64,000 nucleotides of DNA, taken from positions 26,056,097 to 26,120,096 of the forward strand of contig CM073324.1 of NCBI GenBank assembly GCA_037043015.1, in the 5' to 3' direction. How positions within the stretch are numbered: the stretch's first letter is position 1; each line of letters starts with the position of its first letter. Positions 37,930 through 50,156 of the stretch are shown one piece after another. Origin of the DNA: Bryum argenteum (taxonomy: Eukaryota; Streptophyta; Bryopsida; Bryales; Bryaceae). The translations under genes and the position numbers were made by a program. The notes under the pieces are model-generated. The model did not search any database and was not told the origin of the DNA. It worked only from the letters and a program-made list of their open reading frames with translations.

Positions 37930-39479
37930 GATTGCATATTCATCGAAGATGTTGTGAAGTCATAGCATGCATTTTAGTGAAGGCAACTTTTGTTTTTGGG
38001 TTTTTTTAACAATAGTGATGTTCTGCCATTACAAGCCTATCAAGTGAAACCCATTATGATTTTTCATGGAATTTTGCTACATAAGCAGATCTTCTCATGA
38101 AATTCAACAACTTCGTAGTTGGGAATTTTTTTGATTTAAATACTTCTGATGTTGGATTTCCAATGAGAGATACTTCTAATTTAGAATGAAATAAGGACAA
38201 TTTGAGAATAAGCATGGAGTTGAGGACTTGAAACTTTAACCACACAACCACATTTGATCCTTGATTTGAACTTCCATGAATTCTAAATTGACCAAAGAAG
38301 AAGAAAAGAAACTCCAGCCTATTTAGAGGCTGGCGTGAATAGAGTGTTCGTTCGACCTAAATGGCAGACAACAAGCATTTGTGCTAGAATATTCGAGCCA
38401 TGTGAAACTCTACCAAACACACGCTTGAGAGCTGTTTCGAGAGTTGACCGAATTCAAGGCGGCACCACACCCAAAAGCAACGTTCGGGCATCGAGGGCGG
38501 GGCGTAAACAGAAAGTCAAATGGATATGTGCCACCTCCATTTGTAGATAACCACACTCTACAGTTGAACAAATTGCATGTAGCCTAAGCCAATTGAGGAA
38601 TGTTTGTGAAGCAATATTTTAGGAAAGAATCAGTGGTGTGTGTTTATTGTATTGTGTAAAAGAGCATCTGCAATGGCACCGGTATCTATAACGGCAAATT
38701 GATTTATACTCAATTTACTCTTTTAGAAAATTTAAGATTATCATATGCAGTATCACAAAGTTTAGTTATGATCAATACCTATTAATCTCTCATTATGCCT
38801 GTTTCTTTTGGTTCCAATTTAACCCTAAATGGTTTGACTCATTTGTAACAAAAAATTGTCATAAATGGATTAAAGGTGAGTTATTCACATCTCGGCCATA
38901 AAATCTTGTAGTTAACATATTGTACATCATGTGGGTCAAGTTTTGAGTCATGAGGTCTCATAGATTGCAAGACTATAACATAGTAGTACTCAGAAATGAT
39001 CATGGAATTTCATCATGTTTTCCTCAAAATGAAAATGCTCTAGCGGTAGACTTATTGCAATGAAAAAAATCACCAACTAGAAAGTTGTTATTTTCATCAC
39101 AATAACCTCTTTGAAGAAAATACTTTGGATCAAAATACTTCTAACTACAAAGTTGTTGGCGTACATCTAAAAGTCACATTCAATTGTGTAGAAAAACAAA
39201 ACATAAAAAATCAATTTCTAATTTACATGATTTGATTGTAGTGGTAAAACATGCGGAATGTTTGAAAATCCAAAAACAAGAGTTGCCTCCACTAAAATGC
39301 ATGCCATTTATTTGTAATTTAGTTTATGAGTCCGCATTTTTCACCACACAAACTAGATTTGATTTGATATCCATTCCAAGTAATTTCATCACGGATGAAG
39401 AAATTATGGCTCTTCAAAGTGTATGCCCTTCATCTAAAATATTGATTTTTTTGACACTATAGACGTCTAGGAGTTAGAC
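37930..39479. mobile_element. TTAA-related long-inverted-repeat element (family E), copy 2
   Basis: The left arm (about 37966-38040, GCATGCATTTTAGTGAAGGC) and the right arm (about 39240-39320) are inverted copies. The outer right end, read in reverse (GTCTAACTCCTAGACG), corresponds to the 17068 end TTAACCCCTAAACG. A family B fragment sits inside at about 38305. It is non-coding, and its left border is approximate. Confidence 0.55.
38305..38362 (-). repeat. SINE-like repeat family B, 3' end fragment
   Basis: The hairpin CCAGCCTATTTAGAGGCTGG is perfectly paired over seven bases. It is joined to CGTGAATAGAGTGTTCG and TTCGACCTA, the conserved terminal block. Confidence 0.75.
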
Positions 39480-39531
39480 CTTTAATTTCCCATCCGGAAG
39501 TTAAAAGTTTGACATATAGCATAGTTAGAGG

Positions 39532-39799
39532 TTAACCCCTAAAAATCCAAGAAAGCCGAAATGGCTTTTTGGAATTTCCGCAGGGAAAATTTCAGCCAAC
39601 TTTTGACCATTATAATCTCAAAATTGGAGAAAAATTAACGTTTCAAATTTGTTACTAGAGTAAAGGGTCAAGTGAGGTTCAAGATCCTACGGTTGGATCT
39701 TCTAATTAATGCTTAGATTGAGTTTCTTTGGGCTTGAAGTAGAAGAAGGTTCTTTTTGATGATTTAGACAATTTTGTATCAAGGATCTTTAAGGGTTAA
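39532..39799 (+). mobile_element. TTAA-ended MITE, family A, 268 bp
   Basis: It runs from TTAACCCCTAAAAATCC to GGATCTTTAAGGGTTAA with the standard family A interior, including GACCATTATAATCTCAAAA. Its length equals two other copies exactly. Confidence 0.88.
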
Positions 39800-40564
39800 G
39801 CAGTTTTACTTGAGATGACAAAGCATTAATTTCTCTTTTGATTACTACCCAAGAACTAAGAAGTGTTTTGAACACCACGATCCTCACACCAAGGACATAA
39901 CTGGGGATGTACGAGAGTTCATTGGAAAGCTCCAATCAATCTTCACAACCATAAACATAATAGAGATTTTGAATTTTCAAAAGCATGTTATATCAAATCA
40001 AAATTAGTGTAGGGGTTTAAAGCTCCCCCCCCCCCATTTTAAAGTAACATGATCAAAACCCAAGTAAAATTTACTTCAACAAGTTCATCATGGAGTGATA
40101 AAAGGAAAATTTTGGAAGAATGTGCAATCTAAATTAAATTTTCTTTATCTAGTTGTGAATATCGAAAAGTGATGTCACAAGTGTTCCTCAAAACCAATCA
40201 AAATGATCTACACAATTGAAGGCGAGAATCTCTTTCTAGCTGACTCAGCCTACTGCTCAGTTTCCGACACCCCTCAGAATATGAGCAAGTGACCGGCTTC
40301 ATGTGTTTTAAGAACGTAAGGTAAGGTGCTGTATAATCAATCCTGAGAAATACAAGAAAGAAATTTTCATGCACGCCGAAGGATAGAGCAAGTAGAATCA
40401 TCAACTTTGGCATCTCTCTTACAATTTACAACGAAGGTAGACTTCAAAAATGGTGCAGCCCTAAAATGAGACCCTATAATATTCATATACCATTGGATTA
40501 CGAAGCTATTATGTACCTCTCAACCTAGAGCACCTTACCTAGCTCAGACATAGATAGAAACTTT

Positions 40565-40705
40565 GGTTCCTATAGGAGCTGGCGTGAATGAAGTGTCCGT
40601 TCGTAATGCTAATATCCCGATGGCCATTGGACAAGGGAAAATTGGAACAATACTACTTTCCCCTCTCGAGGGTGGACACTATAACTACGCTAGTTTCTAG
40701 CTCAG
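40565..40705 (-). repeat. SINE-like repeat family B, truncated copy
   Basis: It is very similar to the 28.37-28.61 kb copy in inverse orientation (GAGCTGGCGTGAATGAAGTG, CCTCTCGAGGGTGGACAC). It stops within the palindrome at about 40700. Confidence 0.78.
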
Positions 40706-40865
40706 ACATAGAAAATAATACAGTAGAAGCAAGAGCGAGCTTGTAGGTAGGGTTGCTTAGCAAGAGTGACGCAGTCAAAGGAGACACAGGAGCCGCCTCT
40801 TTCTTGTCTTGCGAGGCTGCGGGTGCAGGAGCAGTGGCAGGCAGGCAGAAAAGAGCAAAACGGGT

Positions 40866-41051
40866 GGGAAGGGAAGGGAAGGGAAGGGAAGGCGTAGCAA
40901 GGGAAGGGCAACAACCCTGTTGCTCACTTTACCTGGCTCACAATCTGCTGCAAGGGCAGTGCAAATCAGGCAGCATCATTATCAAGGACACCTTTAGCAT
41001 ATCCGCCTTGTAAGGTATATTGCCACTTCCCTTCCCTTCCCTTCCCTTCCC
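40866..41051. repeat. Inverted pair of pentamer arrays, (GGGAA)5 and (TTCCC)5
   Basis: Five perfect GGGAA units at 40866-40890 face five TTCCC units at 41027-41051 across 136 bases. The arms can pair, and the G-rich arm could form a G-quadruplex. No gene is evident between them. Confidence 0.9.
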
Positions 41052-41232
41052 ACCGGCACAAGCCTTCAATCCCTTCCACAACTCCCCCTTCCCTTCCAGT
41101 TGCCCACCACCCCTGCTGCTGCTGCATCATTGCTTTTACAACGTACCTTATTTGCATTTAGGTTTGATTTTATTTTGCTGAATGTCACATCAAGACTTTC
41201 GAGCTCAGCTTGTATGTTGGCTCTGTTTCGGT

Positions 41233-41561
41233 CACCCTTAGATGAGTGCTACTGGCGTCTCTCGTAGTCCCATCAGCCAATGGGATTTTTTTTCACAATC
41301 CTTGGAATCTTCAATTTACACCCTCCGACGACAGTTTTTGATAATTTTGAATTCAAAAATAGGGCATGGGCCCCAACTTACTCCTTGACATTTTCAAAAA
41401 TAGGGCATGGGCCCCAACTTACTCCTTGACATTTTCAAAAATAGGGCATGGGCCCCAACTTACTCCTTGACATTTTAAGCCGAAACATTAAAAATGCAGG
41501 GGATTTTTACCCCTCCCCCTCCCTTGCCCCCAAGAAACGCTTGTAGCATTGATTTACATTG
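41233..41561. mobile_element. MITE family C copy with an internal 41-bp triplication
   Basis: The left end GAGTGCTACTGGCGTCTCTC is the inverse of the right end around AGAAACGCTTGTAGCATT. The body aligns with 59498-59759. Between 41352 and 41476 a 41-bp unit containing AGGGCATGGGCCCCAAC is present three times with no differences I can see. The other copy has one such unit. Confidence 0.75.
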
Positions 41562-43084
41562 ATCCCTTCATTTTTGTTCTACGGAGGGAATGGTGTTAGG
41601 ATGATCAAAGTGTGCACGATTACCTTCACGCTAAGGAAATTTTTCTTCCCGATGTAAGGGTCGAAGTTTGCTAAACGCGAGGGAAAAGAATACAAGAGTA
41701 CCTCAAATTACCAAACTTGATTTTTATAGAAGATGTTTCTCATGATTTGATTGCCACGATATATGAACAAAGGTAAAATTTGAATCTACATAAGAATTTG
41801 GTACTTTTGTGGGTTTTAGTTTAGAACTTACGAAGCACTGAAATTCAAAGATGTGCGTATTTTGGGTATGTTAAGACATTAGGTGAAGGTTATCCCTTTT
41901 AGAGAATACGATGGTCTTTTGGTATAGAGTGGTTGGCTTCATTATGCACATTTGGAATGTAGTTCATAGTTGGTTTGCATAACATGAAAACTTGATATGC
42001 CGTGTTTTCTTTATTTGCGTTTTTAGTTGTTGAAATGGAATTCAGAAATGTGAAAATTGCTCTAAGATGGCTAAAAGTCAAAAGACTAAAAACCACACTA
42101 TTGTCACACATTATTCTTGCACATGGATACACTTATTGTACATAAAGGACTTACAAGTATTTTAACCCTTAAAGGTCTGAACAACCATATTTTGGTTGCC
42201 AGAATACAGCGTATTTTGTTTGTATTGGAATGAGTGCACACCTTTAATAGATTTGAGTTCAAGAACAAGTTGACATATAAATCCATGCGGTTCTACTAAG
42301 CTTTTAAGATCTCAATATAGAGTTTCTTGTTGGTAGCAAATCTCAATTATACGCCACCGTACATACTATCCCCAAGGGACCTTTAAGGTTTAAGTACTTT
42401 GGTTCACCCCACATGTCGTGCATTAGTTGGCGTTTTTGTGATTCTAGTGTGTATGGATTGGTTAGTTAAGGTATTGGGATGTGATCCTCATATTACACAA
42501 TCTCGCGGACATGCGGTCTCCTCTATAATTACAATCTATATTTTAGTACAGTGTTTTACTTATTTTGTAGGAGTCTAAAATATTTTCACGCATAAAGAGT
42601 AAAAAAGAAAATAAATATAGAGCTCAGTACTTTTATCTTGTAAAATGAGAGTTGTATTTTCTTTTGCATAACATTCCAATGGTTGAGTTCACCCATCATT
42701 AGTTCTAATTACTACTGATATTTGACTCCACTTCCAATGCTTTTGTTCTCATAGAAGCCATGTTTGGAGAGTAGCATAAAAGACGTTCTAACACGTTCTA
42801 GCTACAATGGGAGTTTTAAAAGCTATATTTCAACAAAAATATGTTAAAACGTAGTTTGAGCTACTCCCCAAACGTAACTTATATAAAACACATACATAGA
42901 AAATGGGGTCAAATTCATGTAGTGAATCACTATCCTTATGAACATCTCAAGTTGTAAAACTAGAAGCATTAATTTTCATTTTAAAAGTTATATATGTTTT
43001 ACTTACCAGATTCAACATGGTTTATGTGGTAGACCATTATAGGCTCCCTAAGCCTCAACAAAGTTACTACACAAGAGTCGTTAA
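41562..43084. other. AT-rich intergenic DNA, no gene seen
   Basis: No conserved coding sequence or strong repeat was recognised. Confidence 0.4.
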
Positions 43085-43240
43085 TTAGTGTTACCTAGAT
43101 ATTGATATAATGGGTAAGTATTGGTAAAGAACACTATCTCTCAACTTTCTTAAGATTAGTGTTCACTTTGGGCCACTATTGCAATCCATGTCCCTTGCTT
43201 TTTCTTCAAGCCACCAATTGCACCACTTCCAATGAATTTT
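43085..43240. repeat. Partial copy related to the 34.7-kb MITE
   Basis: GTTAATTAGTGTTACCTAGA, AAGATTAGTGTTCA and CACCAATTGCACCACTTCCAA match 34720-34855. I could not find the opposite inverted end. Confidence 0.65.
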
Positions 43241-43486
43241 TTCATTTGCAAGAAAGTTTACAACTCTTGTGTAGTAAGATTTGTAATCTGAGCATAGAAA
43301 TTTTATTACAACAATGGAGTTTCTATCTTTAATTGAATAACATATTCATTTGTTGATTATGTGTGAAATTGCATTGGAATAGTTGTAACTTATAAAGTTA
43401 TGGCATACTTTTTATAACAATATTAGAAGAAAATACTTATTAAGTTACGTTTGCATGTATGCGAATGATAATACATTATGCTAGTG

Positions 43487-43905
43487 TCAACCTCTATAAA
43501 ATAGTTGTACCAAGTATCAAAATATGCCAACAAAATGTTGTACCAATCAATTGTGAACCTCTGTAAAATACTTTTACCAAACTTTGTTAACTTGGTTAAC
43601 TGTCAACCGTTACAAAATACTCATACCGGAATCTCACAACTTGATCAAGTGTCAATATTTATAATATCTATACCAAAATCTCCCAACTTGATCAACTGTC
43701 AACCTTTAAAATACTCATACCAGTCTCCCCCAACTCAATCAACCGTCAACTTCTGAAATACTCATACTACAATCGCCCAACTCCATCAATTGTCAACCTC
43801 TAGAATACTCATACCATAATCTCCCAACTTGATCAACTATCGACCTCTAAAATATTCTTACAAGAATCTTTCAACCCGATCAATTGTTAATCTCTAAAAA
43901 ACTCT
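43487..43905. repeat. Degenerate minisatellite, unit about 45-50 bp, eight or nine copies
   Basis: Successive blocks resemble a unit that runs CTCATACCAAAATCTCC, then CAACTTGATCAACTG, then TCAACCTCTAAAATA. The copies are diverged. The array creates a spurious plus-strand frame at 43505-43756. Confidence 0.8.
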
Positions 43906-44300
43906 AAGATTCAAATCCCTTAGCGGGATCCGTGACATACTTAGAAACATAATAGAAATACATTGCATTAAAATTGCTACTTACACTTCATAAGGCCAAT
44001 GTCACTACGTTCTTATGCATTGTTGATGTTGAAAGGGTACACAATCTCGTGTGGCATATGTTTTTTTGATAGACTTGGTCCAATCGTTACAAATTCCTAC
44101 AAAACATTGTATGGATGATGGGAGACTAATCAAAACTGGAGCGGTACCAATAGTGGAGCACTAGGCTTCTTCACGGGGAGGTACGCAATAACTTCTTCAC
44201 TCAACATTAGCACGTTACACGCGACAGAAATTATAGGGTGCAGAATTAGGGCACCATTTTAGAAACGCCTACAAGACCACCTTGAAAAACTCACAGCAAG

Positions 44301-44370
44301 TTGTAGAAGAGTCCAAAAATCATGAATCCACTATGTTGTAGAAGAGTCCAAAAATCATGAATCCACTATG
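44301..44370. repeat. 35-bp tandem duplication
   Basis: Two identical adjacent copies of a unit beginning TTGTAGAAGAGTCC and ending CCACTATG lie in non-coding DNA. Their identity points to a recent event. Confidence 0.9.
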
Positions 44371-44699
44371 ACTCTCTACTTCCCCATGCGACAAAAACGA
44401 CTTCCATTATTATCTTCATTAGAAATTGGAAGATTTGAAATTTGAGCCATGTTTGAGCACTCTTCCTTAGATACCATTTCCTCGAGAGGTACAAACTAAT
44501 GATGAGTTGGAAAAAGTGAAACAATGTTAGAAAAACCACAACAAAAACGAACGGAAAATGTTAGGACACATGAAACACATGTGCGAATGAAGGGGATGTT
44601 GGGTGATGGAATGGATGGAAATACGCGTAAATTGGTGAAAGGGACTGTAGAGGGATGGGGAAATAGTGAGTGGAGGGGGAGCGAAAACGCTGGCAGGTC

Positions 44700-46985
44700 G
44701 CCCCGTTCTAAAAGGGAATTGGGCCAACGAGCGAAGGCGAGGTGGAAGCCTAGCGAAAGCGTATAGGCTGCCAGGTCAAGAGCGCGGGCGCGGTCAACCG
44801 GGCGGGCCCGTTGCCCCACGCCCGCCGGTCAGTCGTGGATGGTAGGCATGCTCCAGGATGACTCATGGCATGCCATGGCCATGGGGCTATCCATCGGGCT
44901 TGCGTGGGAGGGCAGAGAGAGAGAGAGAGACGACGGACTCTGGAGAGAGAAAAGCGAGATACACAGATGACTCTGTTGTTGCTGCGAGGCGGGGCAATTG
45001 CTCACGCAGATTCGATGAGCAGATGCGCAAGCGCGTGAGCAGGCGATGCCGTAACGACGCGGGCACATCACCACTTCCCGATCGGTTCTGGTCTTGTGGC
45101 AATTGGTGTCCTGTGCAGGAAGCGGTGCTTGCGTTTGTGTGCACCAGAGGAGGCATGCCGGCTCTCTCACCTTTGTGCCGTTTCGCTAGCCTTTGATGCC
45201 ATTTGCCTCTCTCCCTCCCTGCTGCTGCTGCTGCTGCTGCTGCTGCCACTCCTTCCTCCTCTCCTTCGCCGCACTCTCCGTTTCCTACTCGGACTTGTTG
45301 CCTTCTGGCGGAGCTTTGTCGTCGTCCTCGTCGGCGCTTCTCGTAGGTCCCCTAGGGTAAGTACGGAAGCGTGTCTCAGTGTTTCTTCTCTCTTGCACTA
45401 CGTCGGTGCTAGGTCGTTGTTTCTTCGATTGTGCTGCGAGGTTGTGCGTCTTATTCGTCTCCCGAGGTCGGTCTTCGGTTGATTTTCAGCATCTTGAGGT
45501 TGTGAATTCGCTTTTGGTTCTTAGTTGTGCACGAGCTGAAGTTTGAACGATTGCAGATGTATTCAGTTTGGAATGTTAGGAATGCTTTTAGTGCAAGCAG
45601 GATTGAGTATGTTGTGTGTGCGTTGCTGGAGTGGTGAGAGTGCTTCGTGGCGTATGACCTTTCTGCTTGGATTTGCAGAGTACTTTGTCTGGCGTTTCAG
45701 CTTCATTTGTGCCAGAGCACTTACTTGTTGAAGTGGAAGTCGAATGCGCGGACAAAGTTTGAAAATTCGGCATTGTGACGTTTAAATCTGAACCAGGTTG
45801 GTAGCAGATAACCTCCATTCAAGTTCGAAGACCAGGATTGTCCAGAGAATCCATGATTCGTGGAGCACTGAGAATATTAGGGTTCTGAAAGTCGTTCTTG
45901 AGTGCCCGATTGGTGTATGATGCGTCTTTATTGACCATTACGGCTTGATTTTCTTCCGAAATATGCGACGTTGATTGACGGAAGTGAATTTTGGAGTGAC
46001 TACCGTATCATGTGATCGGTCGAAGTATTCGCGACTTCTTTATGGTATTGGTGCTCAGCAGAGTTCCCGTGGCTTGTATAGAAGGAATGTGCAGTGTGAA
46101 TATTAGGTTGACGTGTTTTTTCATGTTGTGAGGGCCAATCATTATCCAAGTATGGGGTGAGGGCATCGCGCAGGAGTTCAAGCTTTGTACTCGTTCTCGT
46201 TTCTCAAGCGGTCGATTCTTGAAGGATGATGATCTGAGTCAATGCATTGGTCTGGATTGGCCCACCTCTTTATGATAGTGAAATGTTCGTGTAACTTTCC
46301 CTATTACACCGTATTAAGTATTTACACTGCACCGGTAGGTTACTTGAAACTCGGGTGCATAGGGTGTGATATTCGATGATCACCAGCACATCGACTGAAG
46401 GTACATATTTGGATGAAGCGTGTTTCATCCGAAAGTCTCTTCCTCGTACTTCGAACTTTTCCATCGTGTACGTGCCTGTAGAGTAATGTGGCATTCTGCA
46501 GGCATGGACATGAGGGTTCGTAAGATTATGAGCGATCAGAAGTACACATTACTCGAGTGGTGGAAGTATCTTGGCTGATTGGACGTAAAGTGCATTCCTT
46601 GTTTGACAAGTATGGACAAGGATTAAGGAGGAGTGCTTTTTTTTATGCTTATAGATGGTTGGAGATTGAGGACACTGAATTAGCAGTACGGAATTTGACA
46701 GAAGTTGCCATTTTAGGGTGGAGAGCTCGGGGAGCCCCTTTCAATTGCCTGTGGGCTATACATTAAAGTGGTGAAGTACATCGAGGTCCTAGACGAGGTG
46801 GCACGGCCCGATCATTGACTGGGGTGGCGCTCCAACCTGGGATGGTGATGGGTACAATCAATCGTGCGCTGCGAAATGAAACAGAATGGTAAAAGGGTTG
46901 AAGGTTGAAGACAAGGTGTTGGCTGTGGGCCCCTTGTGTCCCCAGGTCAACTGTAGTCGGGGAAGCGGCGGGCAAAGTTGGGAAA
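44700..46985 (+). promoter_or_regulatory. Promoter and long 5' leader of the MED26-like gene
   Basis: GC content rises sharply from about 44700. A GA repeat lies at 44915-44932, and a (GCT)n run at 45221-45246 sits in a pyrimidine-rich stretch typical of plant leaders. AGGGTAAGTACGG at about 45354-45366 is an excellent splice donor, so the leader probably has at least one intron. Possible acceptors are GATTGCAG (ending about 45556) and TTCTGCAG (ending about 46501). The coding start at 46986 follows a long stretch with no conserved protein. Frames over the GCT repeat are not convincing genes. Confidence 0.5.
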
Positions 46986-49591
46986 ATGGATACAAGGTGG
47001 CGCAAGTACTTTGATGGAGCCGGAGCGGACATATGGACAGTCATAGAAAGTGCATTGGACATCGCCGCCACAGACTTTCCTCATGACCTTCGAATGAGAC
47101 GGGATGCTTTTGTAGAGAAACTCTATGCTCACCCTGCGCTGCTTTCGAAATCTAATGGATGCGTGCCAGTTATTGCCTGCGACGACGTCGAGGAGGCTCG
47201 TGATGACAAGAGTACAGATCCTCCCGAGTACGATTATGACCACGTTAGGAACGATCTTAGTGATGACGAGGATAGGCTGGTAAATTCAAATGAGGAATAC
47301 GATGAAGCAGAAGCTCTGAATGACGCAATGGAAGAAGAGAGTCGGCAAATGAAAGAGGTGTTGAGGTTGAAAAAAATACTTGCGGATTTACCTGAGGTAT
47401 TGAAGTCCTCTGCCTGTAGCCTACTATAAACCTTCCATGAGAGCTTTGTTTTTTTCACTTGACCGCTCGAATGCACGAAGATGGAACTCAGATATGTGGC
47501 TTTGTTGTGCAGGATGAGAGTGATGTCCTTACGGCATTGTGCCGGTTGGAGGAGATGCATATATCTGTGGAGGCGCTGAAGGTAGGACTTTTTTGGCATT
47601 TGTTTGCCCCTGTCTTTGTGCACTTGATGAATACCTTGTTGAGGGCTCTTAGCGTGACTTTGCTGTTTGATGAGGGTCTTGTCTTGCTGTGTCAAATAAT
47701 ACGAGAAATGTGACCCCTGCAGGCTACTGAAATTGGTAAGGAAGTGAATGCATTGCGCAAGCACCAGTCCAAGCGCGTCCGGACCCTTGCAAAGGGGTTA
47801 GTGAGGTAAGTTTGAGATGCCTCAATCGAGACTCCGGTATTTGTGGTGTCACTGTTTTTACATCTCGAAGTTGGCAAGTATATTGTTTGCCTCAGATCAT
47901 ATTGATCACTCTTTGGGTTCGTCACGGAGTGGGTTGATTCACATGGGCTTATACGAGCACTTTGCTTTGATATGTGATGCAGAGGCTGGAAGGACCTTGT
48001 CGATGAATGGGTAAAGAGTGCGGGGGATGTTGCTGCAGCTGCGATGGCAGGTAAAGTGAACTCCTTTGACTTGAGATCCTATTTGCTTTATTCTATTTGA
48101 AATTGGAAGTCTTCTTGATGTTTCACTCTTTATCTTCCGTTTCTTAAAGATTTTCTACTGTTTTGCAGGATCAGATTCAACCGGTGTAGACAATGGAGAT
48201 GAGGGTTTACCTTCTCCCCCTTTGGATCCTGGTGCTCTCTTAGCGTCCACTCGGTCGAATTCTATGGATGTATCTCACTTTTTTGATGACTTCTTGGATG
48301 ATTTGTGTAAGTGATACTCCGAGACCTTATCTACCGTCGTCGTTATATAAATGCGAGATTACTATGTGTTCTGGAATTTGATTTCTTTAATCTTGAGACC
48401 TAGGGAACCGCAATATCGAATCGTGTGATACTAGATGCCTTGGCTATGGGACATGACTTCGATGTTTTCTTCGGGGTACTAAGGTGTACTTGTACTTGTC
48501 AGCTGCAGGCTCAGGTCCCAGCCCACCCTCTTCCAATGGAGTATGTGACGATTTAGCGGTTCCTTTGAACAAGCGGCAACAACAAAGTAGGGGGCCTACA
48601 GCTAGTCCTGAGTCCCAGGCTCCAAAGCCTAAGGGCAGGGTTAACACATCAAACAGTCACCTTGATATTCGAAATAGCGATGGTAGGCATATCCAGTCTA
48701 ATGGACGGAGAGCCGTTGATATTCCTAGTGGTGCCGACAGATTAGCAAACGGTGTAATTCGAGGTAATTCTGGACCTGGACGACCAACTGAGAGGTCAGG
48801 GGTCCCTAAATCAAACGGCAATGTTGTTGGGCGGAAATTTGAGACGAAGCCTCCTGTTCCGAAAGATCATAAGCCAAAACCTGATCAGAAGGTAAGATCT
48901 CTTCTCCTTACATCAATCTAATGACACGAGAGAGCTTTTCTGTACACATGCTCGTACTGTGGTTAGTTTTTTTAGTGCTGTCTTTGACCTTTCTTGTGGA
49001 CTATTCTGCGATTTTCACATGAAGGTTAGTGCTGGATCTTCTCTTGTAATGAGAACTTGCTAAGATTTCACTCTGCGACGTTTTTGAGCCAGTTATTGTG
49101 TTGAACGAGCCACCATCAGTTGAGGCACCCAGTTCTCATGCCTGAACTGTTGTGTGCATCTTGCAGAAATCTCAAGAGGCGGAAGAGAACATGAGTGTCG
49201 CAGCCAGACTCGAGGCTGCTAAGAGGAAGTTGCACGAAAGATACGAGCAAGAAAAGAGCGGTAAGTTACGTGTCAGAGAGATTAGCTTACCAGAGATCTT
49301 TTCAATTGGCGTTCTTTTCTGGCTGTGCGAAATGACCACGAGCAAAAGTGCTCCCTTGTGGATTAGATGCATGCAATAATGAACCCGGCACATTGAAAGG
49401 AATGGCCACTGACGTCCCAAGGGTGGTGTGGGAGTGGTTCAGCTAAGAGGCAGCGGGTGGTGCAAGTCATGGAATTGACTGAGCTCCCCAAAGGAGGGCC
49501 CAACCGAGCGAAGGCGGGTCAGAGCCACCCCCCCGCGAAGCCAGCGCTACCGAATCGGTTTAGACAACAGCAGCAGCAAATACGGAGATGA
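46986..49591 (+). CDS. MED26: Mediator complex subunit 26-like protein (TFIIS N-terminal domain), 8 exons
   Basis: Mediator bridges transcription factors and RNA polymerase II in the nucleus, and MED26 proteins use a TFIIS N-terminal helical bundle to contact elongation factors. Exons: 46986-47396, 47513-47581, 47723-47805, 47983-48050, 48169-48306, 48509-48891, 49167-49260, 49443-49591. All have GT-AG borders and compatible phases, giving about 464 residues. The start MDTRWRKYFDGAGADIW and the DFPHDLRMRRDAFVEKL helix match plant MED26. The TFIIS-N core spans exons 2-4 (LEEMHISVEALKATEIGKEV, VNALRKHQSKRVRTLAKGL, WKDLVDEWV). A low-complexity linker follows. The C-terminus has the plant MED26 block LEAAKRKLHERYEQ, then AKRQRVVQVMELTELPKGGP and a Gln-rich end. 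Exon 6 has two possible acceptors six bases apart (48503 or 48509), both in frame. Confidence 0.93.
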
Positions 49592-50150
49592 GGTCCAGCA
49601 TGCGAACTGTAACGTGGTTGGGATTCCCCGGAGCATTCATTCTGTGGGTAGTCCGCCAGAACCTGTGCGAGGGCAAATCTCCTAGTCAAGCAAGGGCGGT
49701 GGAGTTAAGAGACTAGCGCAGCCAAGATGGGCCAGGACAGAAACAATTTTGGCAAGACAAAGACCTTCTCGGCAAATATTACGAGTTTGCGTGGTGGTAG
49801 TTGTAGTAGATGGAAGGGAGAGACTTGTCGGTAGATCACTATGTGTTGCTGGCAGCATCAGTTGTCTGTGTTGCTTGCCATTCGTGACCTGCCCGCACCT
49901 AGGTTTTTTCTTGAAGAAATAAGTTCCAGTTCCATTGGTCTCTTACCACGGTGTTCCAGCGTTCAGGACAAATCTCTGGATGTCTGACAAACCCTCTGCT
50001 AGTAGGTGGATTAACATTGAAACCACTTCTCACAAACTGAATGGGATGTGCTTTCGTGCCATTTTTGCGGAGTTGTGAATTCAACCACATCTACGCAGCT
50101 CATTAAGGTACCTTTTTTTGACCCTTGAGTTTTCTAACTTCTCTATGGGC

Positions 50151-50156
50151 AATAAA
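50151..50156 (+). terminator. Candidate poly(A) signal of the MED26-like gene
   Basis: AATAAA lies about 560 bases after the stop codon. A 3' UTR of that length is plausible but unproven. Confidence 0.35.

Noticed and set aside
43487-43905. CRISPR-like spaced repeats
   Set aside because: The units are degenerate tandem repeats without unique spacers, in a plant genome; this is a minisatellite.
44858-45482. Overlapping frames around the GCT repeat
   Set aside because: Arg/Ser/Leu repeats arise from the GC-rich leader and trinucleotide run. All frames are open by composition, and none resembles a known protein.
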